From contig JADJPQ010000026.1 of assembly GCA_016713175.1 (NCBI GenBank), positions 248,001-312,000 on the forward strand: a stretch of 64,000 nucleotides of DNA, read 5' to 3'. Under the pieces are notes generated by a model. It made no database searches and had not been told where the DNA came from. It saw nothing but the letters and a program-made list of their open reading frames with translations. Both the position numbers and the translations under genes were made by a program. The stretch is from Planctomycetota bacterium. GTDB lineage: Bacteria; Planctomycetota; UBA1135; UBA2386. Position 1 is the first letter of the stretch. Each line of letters starts with the position of its first letter. This document shows positions 55,077 through 64,000 of the stretch, piece after piece.

Positions 55077-55245
55077 GCCCACAAGATACGACCCGAACGC
55101 ACCTCCGCAACGGCGTCCTTGCGCCCTACCGTGTCGCCGGTCCTGTCCCCGACGACACCGGCTCAGCCAACATCGCCACCGGCCACTCCGCGACCGCCTG
55201 CTATCCTGACCTGGCGGTCCGACCGCGTCACCCCAACCAGTACAC

Positions 55246-56760
55246 ATGCTCCGCACCACCGCCTGTTCGCTCTTCGCCCTCGCCGCCGCCCTGCCTGCCC
55301 AGCTCGCCCTCGACAAGACCGGCGGTGGCATCGGCGCCAACGTGACGTTCCGCCTGCAAGGCGCCGCCAACCAGCAGTTCATCCTGCTGTTCGCGCTCAA
55401 CGAAGCCGCGACGCCGATGCCCCAGTTCGGCATCACGCTCGACATCCCGGATGACTTCGCGGGCACCTGCATCGGCATCCCGGGATTCTTCAGCGCACTG
55501 AACGGCACCGGCACCGCGCAGCCGTCGCTCGCGATCCCGAACCTGCCCGAACTGGCGGGCCTCAGCGTGCCGTTCCAGGCGATCGGCGACCTGACTGCGA
55601 ACTCCGTCGTTTCCAACCTGGTGCGCGTGACGCCGCAGATGCCCGGCACGTTTGCGCCAGCGCTCAACGACCCGGCCGTCCCGATCCTCGCCGGCGGCAC
55701 GGTCGCCGCGGCGGACGGCGGTGTGCTGTTCGTCGGCGGCTCCGGCCCGGTCGCGCAACGCTACAACTCGCGGATCGAGACCTGGGAGAACGCCGGGCTG
55801 ACGTTCGGTGTCGGCCTGTTGTCGCAGACGACCGGTCTCGCCGATGGCCGCGTGCTGTTCACCGGCGGCCTCGATCTGACCACCGGCCAGCCGACCAACG
55901 CCGCGGCGCTCTACGATCCGACCACGCAGACGACGACGACGCTGACGATGAGCGTCGCGCGCGCCGGCCACGGCGCCTCGCTGATGGGCAACGGCCGCGT
56001 GCTGATCACCGGCGGCATGCGCACGTTCGATCTCACCAACCCACTATCGCTGTTTGCGGGCATCGAAGGCTCGACCGAGATCTTCGATCCGGCCACCGGC
56101 ACGTTCGCCGCGGGCCCGACGCTGCTCGAGCCGCGCGCGCTGCACACGTCGTCGACGCTGTCGACCGGTCAGGTGCTGATCGCCGGCGGTCTGACGCTGC
56201 TGCCGATCGTCAACATCCCGACGGTGTCGCAGACGGCGTATCGCTTCAACCCGGCCAGCAACAGCTTCGGCTTGCCGGCCCTGTTCACCGGCTCGCGCTT
56301 CCTGCATAGCGCGGTCGGGCTCAGCAACGGCAAGGTGCTGCTGGTCGGCGGCCTGACGCTGGATCTGACGGTGTTCCTGCAGACCGGCAACATCCAGGAT
56401 CTGATCATCGGCACGCGCAGCGACTGCCAGGTCTACACGCCGGGCGTGCTGGGCTTTGGCACGTTCGCGACGGTCAATGGCATGCAGGAAGGCCGCGCCG
56501 GCGCGGCTGTCGCGGCACTGCCGAATGGTGGCGCGCTGATCGCCGGCGGGTTCCGGCTGACGATCGACATCCCGAACTCGACGTTCGAGGCGACGGCGAC
56601 GGCGTCGGCGGACCAGTTCACGCAGAGCCCGAACGCGCTGGCGCCGACGGGATCGATGGCGAACGTGCGGCTGTTCCCGCTGGCGACGAATCTGCCGGAT
56701 GGGACGGTGATGGTCGTCGGTGGCGGCGTGGGTGGCGCGGAGATCTGGCAGAACAACTGA
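55246..56760 (+). CDS. Secreted kelch-repeat protein
   Basis: A 504-residue protein with a signal peptide (MLRTTACSLFALAAALPAQ). A beta-rich N-terminal domain (QFILLFALNEAATPM) is followed by at least five kelch-type blades with the GG...DG.V/GG.L pattern, e.g. AGGTVAAADGGVLFVGGSG, LADGRVLFTGGLDL, MGNGRVLITGGMRT, LSTGQVLIAGGLTL and LPDGTVMVVGGGVGG. It should fold as a beta-propeller outside the cell. No catalytic residues are evident. Confidence 0.88.
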   Translation: MLRTTACSLFALAAALPAQLALDKTGGGIGANVTFRLQGAANQQFILLFALNEAATPMPQFGITLDIPDDFAGTCIGIPGFFSALNGTGTAQPSLAIPNLPELAGLSVPFQAIGDLTANSVVSNLVRVTPQMPGTFAPALNDPAVPILAGGTVAAADGGVLFVGGSGPVAQRYNSRIETWENAGLTFGVGLLSQTTGLADGRVLFTGGLDLTTGQPTNAAALYDPTTQTTTTLTMSVARAGHGASLMGNGRVLITGGMRTFDLTNPLSLFAGIEGSTEIFDPATGTFAAGPTLLEPRALHTSSTLSTGQVLIAGGLTLLPIVNIPTVSQTAYRFNPASNSFGLPALFTGSRFLHSAVGLSNGKVLLVGGLTLDLTVFLQTGNIQDLIIGTRSDCQVYTPGVLGFGTFATVNGMQEGRAGAAVAALPNGGALIAGGFRLTIDIPNSTFEATATASADQFTQSPNALAPTGSMANVRLFPLATNLPDGTVMVVGGGVGGAEIWQNN

Positions 56761-57004
56761 TCGGCTGGCCCATCGCTTCGCCCGACCCCGGATCGACTGA
56801 TCAGGAAGCTGGTCGCCCTTTGGCTCGACCCGGCCGCACTTCGGGGCCAGGGTCAACTACGACGTATCGCTGCAAGCGAGCCACCGTTTGCAAACAACTC
56901 TGTGGCGCCTACGATTCGGACCAACGGTGCAACCCAGGTCGCTGGATTCACTCCTGGGCTGGACCTGCGCCCCAGCAATTTGTCGAGTGCCAATCTGCCA
57001 ATCC

Positions 57005-59697
57005 ATGCATTCCCACATTCGCCTAGCCACACTCTTTTTCTCTTGCGCACTCGCGCCGTCGGCCACGGCGAGTGCACAGTCAGGGATCGCGGACATCGGC
57101 CTGCTGCCGGGAACTGTCTCGACGCACACCTTCGCCCTTAGTGCCGATGGAACAACCGCCGTTGGACATTGCGGCGATACTCGACAGTACCACGCCTTCC
57201 GATGGACCGCAGCCTCCGGCATACAGGCCATCTTGGTAGGGTGCTCCTCCGGCAGTGCCCGTAGAGTCAGTGCTGACGACGCAACCGTGGTTGGCGTTTG
57301 CGGAACTTCACCGGCCCTTTGGTCGACTGCCCACGGAACGACGCTCCTGCCAATGCTCCCGAATGCCGTCTCTGGGGCCGCAGTCGCGGTCTCAGGTAAT
57401 GGGCAAGTCATTGCAGGGGTTATCGGGGAGTCAACCTCAACGGGAAGTCGGTGGCACTTAGTTCGATGGACCGTTGGTAGCCCGACTCGGGTTCAGAGCC
57501 TCTTGGCGGGCCTGGAAATTGAGGATGTTCAAATCAGTGATGATGGCTCCACCATTGTGGCAATTCACGTTTTCGGACAGGGCCGTCGCTGTGTTCGGTG
57601 GACACAAACTCACGGTCTACAAGACCTGGGCACTCTAGCCGGGTTCTCTGGTGTCGCGCTACCCTGCCCCAATGCCGACGGCTCGCAGGTCTTCATGACA
57701 GCCTATCGCAACATTAGCCCGAGCGCACAAGAAGGGCACATGGCGCGCTGGATGGCCGGCACGGTAGAGAATCTCGGATGCCAACCACACGCTGGGCATC
57801 CGTGTTTCCACTATTCGCGGGACGCTGCTGGCGATGGCAGCGCCGTCGTCGGCAGCATGCTCGCCCCTCCCACCCGGCGGTCGGTAGCGTCCATTTGGAC
57901 GCCTTCCATGTCTCTTCGACGCGCGGGCGACTATTTTCGCGACCGGGCATTGACCCGTCAGCCTGGGGGCGGCTGGATGAAAGCTGTCGGAATATCCGAC
58001 GACAAGACTGTCATTGCCGGCAACGGCCTGATGCAAGGCTATCCGTTTGAGAGGTCCTGGATAGTCAGGCTAGACCACGACTCGGACGGGGACGGCCTCT
58101 TTGATGACTGGGAGCGCAATGGCGTCCCATACCGAGACTCCTCTGGGGCCGTGCAACGCTACCTGCTTCCGGACGCCAACCCCCTGCGAAAGGACATTTA
58201 CGTCGAGGTTGACTACATGCAGGGCTTTCGGCCGAGCCAGAGTTCAATCTCGCGAGTCGTGGCAGCATTTCGCAACACAGCCGCCACACAGTCGGTTCCG
58301 GCCCCGCCAGTTGCGGGAGGTCTGCCCGGAATCGAACTGCACGTCATCGTCGACCCCACCGAGAGCCTTCCCCCGCGTGACTATCCACAGGCATGGACAG
58401 ACTTTCATGCCGACAAGGCGACGCACTTCGGCCTCGCCAACCAGCTCGAGAGAAACCATCCAAGTTGGAATCTGACAACGGGAATACGATATGCAAAATC
58501 CTCGCGTTTCGCTACTGCATATTCGGGCGCCGCTATTGGTTGCCAAGCCCAGGCACCTGGAACTCAGGTGGCCTCGCGGAACTCTCTGGCAACGACTTCA
58601 TGGTGACACTTGCAGCGTTCATGGCAAACCCTGGATCGGGATCGATTGAGGACTATGAGGCAGGAGCATTCATGCATGAACTCGGGCACACATTAGGGCT
58701 GCGACACGGCGGCGACCAGGAAGACCCCAGTCAACCAGGCCGCTTCAATTACAAGCCAAACTACTTTAGTGTAATGAACTACTCGTGGTGTTTTCCGGCG
58801 AACTGGATGCCCTCAGCGGACCATCGCCCAGGAGCACAGACATGGGGCCAGTACTTCCCTGATTTTTCAGACAGACAGCTGCCCACCCTGCGAACAAGCG
58901 GCCTCAGCGAACGGGATGGCATACAGGGACAGCACAACATCTGGATTCCCTATGGGATAACACCGGGCTCCATCAACTGCGATTCTCGCGTGGCGTGCAC
59001 GGCATCCCAGCAAGAGTCCTGCGTGCGTCTCGCACGCTTCGTTGGCCCCGTCGACTGGGACAACAACTGCGCACAGTCGCCGGGGATGGTCCCTGCGGTA
59101 GTCAATGCCATCAATGGCACCGGCGCGCAATTGGGCGACACCCTGCTTGGCCACAACGATTGGGCGAATCTGGACTACGACTTCAAGGACTCAGCCAACT
59201 TCGCGGACAACGCGCCCGCTCCACTTCCGCCGTACTCAGACATCAACCACGACGCACTGGCCCCGTTCTTAGGTGGCGAAACGCTCGCGACTTATCGCGT
59301 TTTCGGCGGCGGTTGCCCGGGGAGCCAAGGCAACACTATCACACAGGCGCAGTCGCCACCTCGTCTTGGGGACCATTTCTGTTGGACGTTTCTCCACTCC
59401 CCCATGACATTGCGATTGTCCTGACCGGACTCCAGCAATACCAACGCAGCCTGGGGCCCCTTGCCAACGGACCTGTCTGCGTTCGGAATGGCGGGCTGCC
59501 ACCTACGCGTCAGCAATGATTCACACACCTTGATAGCTGGGACCGGTGGTACCGCCCGTTATTCACTGAACATTCCTAACTCTGCGACATTGCTCGGGCT
59601 TCGCCTCTTCCTTCAGGCCGCAGTTCCCGATCAGCAAGCGCCGAACGGCGTGGGGCTGGTCCTTTCGGATGCCGGCGTAGCAACCGCTGGGCGATAG
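57005..59697 (+). pseudogene. Secreted HAF-repeat metalloprotease (metzincin motif), frame interrupted three times
   Basis: The ATG at 57005 starts a signal peptide (MHSHIRLATLFFSCALAPS). The N-terminal half contains HAF-type repeats (YHAFRWTAASG, SADGTTAVG, SGNGQVIAG). A calcium-type DHDSDGDGLFDDWE follows. After a frame change near 58510 come the zinc site HELGHTLGLRHGG (HExxHxxGxxH) and a Met-turn VMNYSW, as in metzincins. After a second change near 59365 and a third near 59460 a secreted-protein C-terminal domain continues (SPLPHDIAIVLTGL, then LSAFGMAGCHLRVSND, to the stop at 59695). Codon use and GC differ from the surroundings. Sequence quality or true decay cannot be decided here. Confidence 0.75.
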
Positions 59698-59741
59698 ACG
59701 CCGAGGCACCACCCGGTCGCGCCCCCGACCATGCTCCGCCA

Positions 59742-61292
59742 CTACAGCGGAATGTTGCCGTGCTTGCGCGGCGGATTGCTGTCGCGCTTCCCAGCCAGCA
59801 GTTCCAACGCCTGGATCAACATCGGCCGGGTCTTCCGCGGCTCGATCACGTCATCCACATACCCGCGCGCCGCCGCCATCCACGGGTTGTTGAACTTCGC
59901 CTTGTAGTCGGCCACCAGCCGCTTCTCTTCGGCCTTCGGATCCTTCGCCGCCGCGATCTCGCGCCGGAACACGATCTTCGCCGCGCCCTCCGCCCCCATC
60001 ACCGCGATCTCCGCGGTCGGCCAAGCCAGGTTCATGTCGGCGCGGATGTGCTTGCTGTTCATCACGTCGTACGCCCCGCCATACGCCTTGCGCGTGATCA
60101 CCGTGATCTTCGGCACCGTCGCTTCGCAGTACGCATACAGCAGCTTGGCGCCGTGCGTGATGATGCCGCCCCATTCCTGATCCTTGCCGGGCAGGAACCC
60201 CGGCACGTCCTCGAACGTGATCAGCGGGATGTTGAACGCGTCGCAGAAGCGGATGAACCGCGCGCCCTTCAGGCTGGCCTTGATGTCGAGCACGCCGGCC
60301 AGATGCGCCGGTTGGTTGCCGACGATGCCGACGACCCGACCGCCGAGGCGGCCGAAGCCGACGATGATGTTCTTGGCGAAGCGCGCATGGGCTTCGAAGA
60401 ACTTGCCGTCGTCGACGATCTTCTTGACCACCTGCCGCATGTCGTACGGCTGGTCCGGTGACTCCGGCACGATGCTGTCGAGCGCCTCGTCCATCCGCGC
60501 CGGATCGTCATCGGTCGGGCTGAACGGCGGATCCTCGCCATTGTTGAGCGGCAGGTAGCCCAGCAGTTCGCGCAGCTGCAGCAGGCACTGCGCGTCGTCG
60601 CGGGCGGTGAAGTGCGCGACGCCGGAGACCTCGGCATGCACGCGTGCACCGCCGAGTTCCTCGCTGGTCGTGTCCTCGTGGGTCACCGTCTTGACCACGT
60701 CGGGTCCGGTGATGTGCATGAAGGACGTGCCTTCGACCATGAAGATGAAGTCGGTGATCGACGGCGAATAGACGGCGCCGCCGGCGCACGGCCCGAGGAT
60801 CGCCGACAGCTGCGGCACCACGCCGCTCGCCATCGTGTTGCGCAGGAAGATGTCGGCATAGCCACCGAGCGACACCACGCCTTCCTGGATGCGCGCGCCG
60901 CCGGAGTCGTTGAGGCCGATCACCGGCACCCCCATCTTGACCGCGAGGTCCATGATCTTGCAGATCTTGGCCGCGTGCGTCTCCGACAGGCTGCCGCCGA
61001 ACACCGTGAAGTCCTGCGAGTAGAGATAGACGGGCCGGCCGTCGATCCGCGCGCTGCCGGTGACCACGCCGTCGCCGAGGATCTGGTTCTTCTCGCCGTC
61101 CATGCCGAAGTCGCGGCAACGGTGCACGACGAAGCGATCGATCTCGACGAACGTGCCGGCGTCGACCAGCAGGTCGATGCGTTCGCGGGCCGTCAGCTTG
61201 CCCTTCTGATGCTGCGCCTCGATGCGCTCCTGGCCGCCGCCGAGCAGCGAGCGCTCGCGCAGGTCCTGCAGTTTCTTGATCGCGTCGTTCAT
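59742..61292 (-). CDS. Acyl-CoA carboxyltransferase (propionyl-CoA carboxylase beta / MmdA type)
   Basis: A 516-residue carboxyltransferase that moves CO2 from biotin to an acyl-CoA. Family features: GKLTARERIDLLVDAGTF, the SQDFTVFGGSL segment, GLNDSGGARIQEGV, AILGPCAGGAVYSPS, HEDTTSEELGGARVH, IVGNQPAHLAGVLD, FEDVPGFLPG and the late AYGGAYDVMNSKHI. The length and motifs fit PccB or the methylmalonyl-CoA decarboxylase alpha subunit. With the epimerase gene upstream and the biotin carboxylase/carrier pair at 52-54 kb, propionyl-CoA carboxylation to methylmalonyl-CoA is the most coherent reading. Confidence 0.92.
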   Translation of the reverse strand: MNDAIKKLQDLRERSLLGGGQERIEAQHQKGKLTARERIDLLVDAGTFVEIDRFVVHRCRDFGMDGEKNQILGDGVVTGSARIDGRPVYLYSQDFTVFGGSLSETHAAKICKIMDLAVKMGVPVIGLNDSGGARIQEGVVSLGGYADIFLRNTMASGVVPQLSAILGPCAGGAVYSPSITDFIFMVEGTSFMHITGPDVVKTVTHEDTTSEELGGARVHAEVSGVAHFTARDDAQCLLQLRELLGYLPLNNGEDPPFSPTDDDPARMDEALDSIVPESPDQPYDMRQVVKKIVDDGKFFEAHARFAKNIIVGFGRLGGRVVGIVGNQPAHLAGVLDIKASLKGARFIRFCDAFNIPLITFEDVPGFLPGKDQEWGGIITHGAKLLYAYCEATVPKITVITRKAYGGAYDVMNSKHIRADMNLAWPTAEIAVMGAEGAAKIVFRREIAAAKDPKAEEKRLVADYKAKFNNPWMAAARGYVDDVIEPRKTRPMLIQALELLAGKRDSNPPRKHGNIPL

Positions 61293-61358
61293 GATTGGTT
61301 TCGGGGGGCGCGGGACTGTAGCGACCGCGAGGCCAACGCGCGAGAAACGCCGCGCCGG

Positions 61359-61781
61359 TCAGTGCGAATGCGGATCCTCGACCAGCTCGGCGAGGACGCC
61401 GCCGAGGTACTTCGGATGCACGAACGCCACTTTGCAGTCGTGCGCGCCGGGCCGCGGCGCTTGATCGAGCATCGGCGCCGAGGCGTCGGTCAGCACGCGG
61501 ATCTGCTGCTGGCAATCGCCGACATGGAACGCGAGGTGGTGGACACCGGGCCCGCGCTTGTCAAGGAACTTCGCGATCGGCGACTCCGGCGACGTCGGCT
61601 CGAGCAGTTCGATGCGCGTGCTGCCGGCCAGCAGCACCGCGACCTTGACCTTCTCGGTCGGCACTTCTTCGATCGACTGCAGCACCAATCCCATGCCCTG
61701 GCTCCAGCGCGGGATCGCCTCCGCGAGCGAAGGCACGGCGACCCCGATGTGGTGAAGGCCCAGAAGCGACGGCGCTGGCAT
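61359..61781 (-). CDS. mce: Methylmalonyl-CoA epimerase
   Basis: Interconverts the (2R) and (2S) forms of methylmalonyl-CoA. The 140-residue VOC-fold protein has LGLHHIGVAVPSLAEA at the N-terminus, a central LLEPTSPESP, GVHHLAFHVGDC and a late PKYLGGVLAELVED. The two His of the VOC repeats and the late Glu are the expected metal ligands. The start at 61781 is the family N-terminus. It lies 66 bases upstream of the carboxyltransferase gene on the same strand. Confidence 0.88.
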   Translation of the reverse strand: MPAPSLLGLHHIGVAVPSLAEAIPRWSQGMGLVLQSIEEVPTEKVKVAVLLAGSTRIELLEPTSPESPIAKFLDKRGPGVHHLAFHVGDCQQQIRVLTDASAPMLDQAPRPGAHDCKVAFVHPKYLGGVLAELVEDPHSH

Positions 61782-61857
61782 GGCAATCGTTGTGACACCG
61801 GCCCGGCGAAGATGCAAGCGCGAGCGATTCCCGGGTTGCCTGGGCTAGGCTGTCGGC

Positions 61858-62195
61858 GTGCATCCCGCCGTCCCAGAACTGCCCGCGCGACTCGTGGTCG
61901 CGCGCTGCATCCCGTGGCTGACGCAGCTGACGTCGACCGCGCCGGCCCAGGAACCGACCGCAACCGACACGACCGCGGCGATGCGCCAGGTACTGTCGGG
62001 AGCAACGGCCACGTTCGTCGACGTCGCGTTCACCGCCGCCGACGCGACCACGGCGCGCGAACGCAGGTGGGCCGGCCGCGAGCGGCGCTCGACCGCGGTG
62101 GTCGCCGACACCACGGTCCGGTCCGGCGATCCGCTGCGGTGTTCTCGGCGCGGATCGAGTTGTCGCTGCCGCCGCCCGAGGGGCATCGCCGATGA
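61858..62195 (+). pseudogene. Unidentified small protein gene, frame interrupted near its end
   Basis: About 112 residues. The first part is in one frame from the ATG at 61858 (MHPAVPELPARLVVARCIP, then ATFVDVAFTAADATTARER and VVADTTVRSGDPLR). The C-terminus (VFSARIELSLPPPEGHRR) is in another, ending at 62195. A single missing G near 62140 would join them. The stop overlaps the NhaA ATG as ATGA, which supports the reading. No family is recognised. Confidence 0.5.
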
Positions 62196-63567
62196 CGGAC
62201 CTTCGCCCCGAGGAACGCAGCGGTCGCATCTCGCCGCTCGCCCAATTGGTGCGCTCGGACGTGTTCCCGAGCCTGCTGCTGGTCGCCGCGACGATCGCCG
62301 CCATCGCCGCCGCCAACCTCTGGCCGGATGGCTGGCTGCACCTGTGGCATCAGGACTTCACGCTCCGGCTTCGACGACGCCCGGCTGACGAAGTCGGTCG
62401 CGCACTGGATCAACGACGGCCTGATGGTGGTGTTCTTCTTCTTCGTCGGCCTCGAGCTCAAGCACGAGGCCCGCGACGGGCATCTGCAGTCGCTGCGCCA
62501 CGCGGCGCTGCCGATCGCCGCGGCGATCGGCGGCATGGCGGTGCCTGCGGCCGTCTACGCCACGACCGTCCTCGCCTGCGGCGCGGAAGCGACGGCGCTG
62601 CGCGGCTGGGGCATCCCGATGGCGACCGACATCGCGTTCGCGCTCGGTGTGCTGGCCCTGCTCGGGCGCCGCGTGCCGGCCGGGCTGAAGGTGTTCCTGG
62701 CGACGCTCGCGATCGCCGACGACCTCGGCGCCGTGCTGGTGATCGCGATCTTCTACACCGACGAGATCGCGTGGCACTACCTGGCGATCGGCGCCGCGAT
62801 CCTGGCGGCCTCGTACGGCGCCAACCGCGCCGGCGTGCGCACCACGTGGCCGTACGTGATCTGCGGCGTGCTGATCTGGCTGACCTTCCTGCAGTCCGGC
62901 GTGCACGCGACCATCGCCGGCGTGGCGCTGGCACTGACGGTGCCCGCCCGCCGCGGCCTGGACGAACGCGAGTTCTCGCGCCGTGGCCGCGCGCTGCTCG
63001 ACGAGTTCGACCGCGTCGCCGACCCGACGCCGCGCACCAACGCCGAGCAGCTCGTCGTGGTGCACGAACTGCAGCGTCACGCCGAAGCGGTACAGGCACC
63101 GCTGCAACGCATGGCGCACGGCCTGGCGCCGCGGGTCGCCCACGGCATCGTCCCGGTGTTCGCGCTGGCCAACGCCGGCATCGACCTGCGCAGCGGCCTC
63201 GGCGACGCCATCGACCATCCAGCAGCGCGCGCGGTGTTCCTTGGCCTGCTCGTCGGCAAGCCGGCGGGCGTGCTGCTGGCGAGTCTGCTGGCGGTGAGGC
63301 TTCTCGGTTGCGCACTGCCGGCCAGGGTCACCTGGCGGCACCTGCACGGCGCCGCCTGGCTGGCCGGCATCGGCTTCCCATGTCGCTGTTCATCGACAGC
63401 CTGGCGTTCGCGAACGCTCCGGCTGCGTTCGACGCCGCCAAGATCGCGATCGTCGCCGCGTCGGCGGTCGCCGGCGCGGTCGGGTTCCTGCTGCGCGGAG
63501 CCAGGCCGGCACCCGGCCGTGACCCGGAGGGTCCGAGCGACTGGCGCCGGCGAGCATTCGCGCGTGA
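62192..63567 (+). pseudogene. nhaA: Na+/H+ antiporter NhaA, frame interrupted at least twice
   Basis: Three consecutive frames together give a normal NhaA. From the ATG at 62192: MTDLRPEERSGRISPLAQL to the first TM helix. After an extra base near 62365: the WINDGLMVVFFFFVGLELKHE motif, GIPMATDIAFALGVLALLG, LATLAIADDLGAVLVIAIFY (with the Asp pair used for ion transport), FLQSGVHATIAGVALAL and VPVFALANAGI. After a missing base near 63376: MSLFIDSLAFANAP. The third frame has no nearby stop, so another change before the next gene is likely; the end given (63567) is approximate. Either consensus errors or decay. Confidence 0.8.
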
Positions 63568-63578
63568 AGTGCCGGGCC

Positions 63579-64000
63579 ATGCGCGCCGCCCTGTCCCCGT
63601 TCCTGCTCACGACCCTGCTCCACGCCCAGAGTGCGGCGGCGCCACTCGCGCCGCAGACGGTTCCAAAGCGACCGGCCACGCAGACGTCGCGGCTCGCCGA
63701 CGTGCAGAAGTTCCTCGATACGCTGATGAAGCTGCCGCACGGCAACCGCGTCGAGGTCTCGGTGCTCGGCAAGAGCCACGAAGGGCGGCCGTTGCTGCTC
63801 GCCAAGGCGGCGCTGCCGGCGGCGGATCCGCAGCGCCTGCGCGCCGTCGTGATCGCCAACATCCACGCCGGAGAATGCGAAGGCAAGGAGGCGGTGCAGA
63901 TGCTGCTCCGCGAGTTCGCGCTCGGGCAGCACGAAGACCTGCTGCGCGGCGCCGAGCTGTGGTTTCTGCCGGTCTACAACCCCGACGGCAACGAAGCCGT
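63579..64000 (+). CDS. M14-family zinc carboxypeptidase, N-terminal part (runs off window)
   Basis: 140 residues are present. A signal peptide (MRAALSPFLLTTLLHAQSA) is followed by a Pro-rich spacer and SRLADVQKFLDTL. The M14 core begins with VEVSVLGKSHEGRPLLL, the zinc ligands His and Glu in NIHAGECEGKEAV, and the PVYNPDGNEAV segment. It should cleave C-terminal residues from peptides outside the cell. The remaining ligand and catalytic Glu lie beyond the window. The start at 63579 is the first ATG that gives a signal peptide. Confidence 0.85.
   Translation, partial: MRAALSPFLLTTLLHAQSAAAPLAPQTVPKRPATQTSRLADVQKFLDTLMKLPHGNRVEVSVLGKSHEGRPLLLAKAALPAADPQRLRAVVIANIHAGECEGKEAVQMLLREFALGQHEDLLRGAELWFLPVYNPDGNEA

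Overview
The window looks like chromosomal DNA from a very GC-rich, Gram-negative-type bacterium, most probably a member of the Planctomycetota or a close relative. This is inferred from three things. Outer-membrane systems are present (Mla/Mce lipid transport, a secretin, a predicted beta-barrel). There are many large secreted or lipoprotein beta-propeller, kelch, FG-GAP, TPR and HAF-repeat proteins. One interrupted secreted protease ends in a domain (GCPGS start, then a PRLG strand and a GMAGC loop) that I associate with planctomycete secreted proteins. No tRNA, rRNA, CRISPR array, phage or insertion sequence was seen. Genes are tightly packed, and many neighbours overlap by ATGA/GTGA/TTGA (tsaD-larB-carA, queC, mlaE-mlaF, pqiC-like/mlaD, sigma/anti-sigma, larE-M28, accC-accB, thiG-CPBP-gamma-carbonic anhydrase).

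Layout. 1-3.2 kb (+): end of an unknown gene, then tsaD, larB, carA. 3.2-6.9 kb (-): an OmpH-like periplasmic protein, a secretin and a GspK-like pseudopilin, i.e. part of a type II secretion/pilus-like machine. 7.0-12.8 kb (-): one 1918-residue membrane-bound sigma-54 activator. 12.9-17.3 kb (-): rpsO and pnp, the latter with a 500-residue repetitive Arg/Asp tail. 17.5-25.4 kb (-): the Mla-type operon (STAS-MlaE, MlaF, MlaD, auxiliary lipoprotein), a large Ig-like lipoprotein, queC and a small lipoprotein. 25.5-30.5 kb (+): two TPR lipoproteins. 30.5-32.8 kb (-): NRDE protein and MFS transporter. 32.9-34.8 kb (+): secreted protein possibly related to six-hairpin glycosidases. 34.8-37.5 kb (-): ECF sigma factor and anti-sigma factor. 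37.5-45.6 kb: zinc-ribbon protein, amidohydrolase, LarE, M28 peptidase, sugar nucleotidyltransferase, FG-GAP lipoprotein. 45.1-47.05 kb (-): thiG, CPBP protease, gamma-carbonic anhydrase. 47.08-48.57 kb (+): a predicted retron. 48.6-57 kb: secreted and membrane proteins, an interrupted ECF sigma factor, a biotin carboxylase/biotin carrier pair, a Uma2 protein and a kelch protein. 57-59.7 kb (+): an interrupted HAF-repeat metalloprotease of visibly lower GC. 59.7-61.8 kb (-): acyl-CoA carboxyltransferase and methylmalonyl-CoA epimerase. 61.9-64 kb (+): an unknown gene, NhaA (both frame-interrupted) and the start of an M14 carboxypeptidase.

Most notable. (1) A previously unannotated retron candidate: a perfect 14-bp inverted repeat encloses about 126 nt of structured sequence and ends 6 nt before the ATG of a retron-type reverse transcriptase. 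The reverse transcriptase has the RT catalytic motifs and retron-like A..H and VCG motifs, but its frame changes once. (2) The CBM9-like/HAMP/GAF/degenerate-GGDEF/sigma-54 AAA+/winged-helix fusion. (3) The PNPase tail. (4) Single-base frame breaks in five genes, often in homopolymers, suggesting consensus errors rather than five independent pseudogenes. The split biotin carboxylase, carrier protein, carboxyltransferase and epimerase together could form a propionyl-CoA to methylmalonyl-CoA route.
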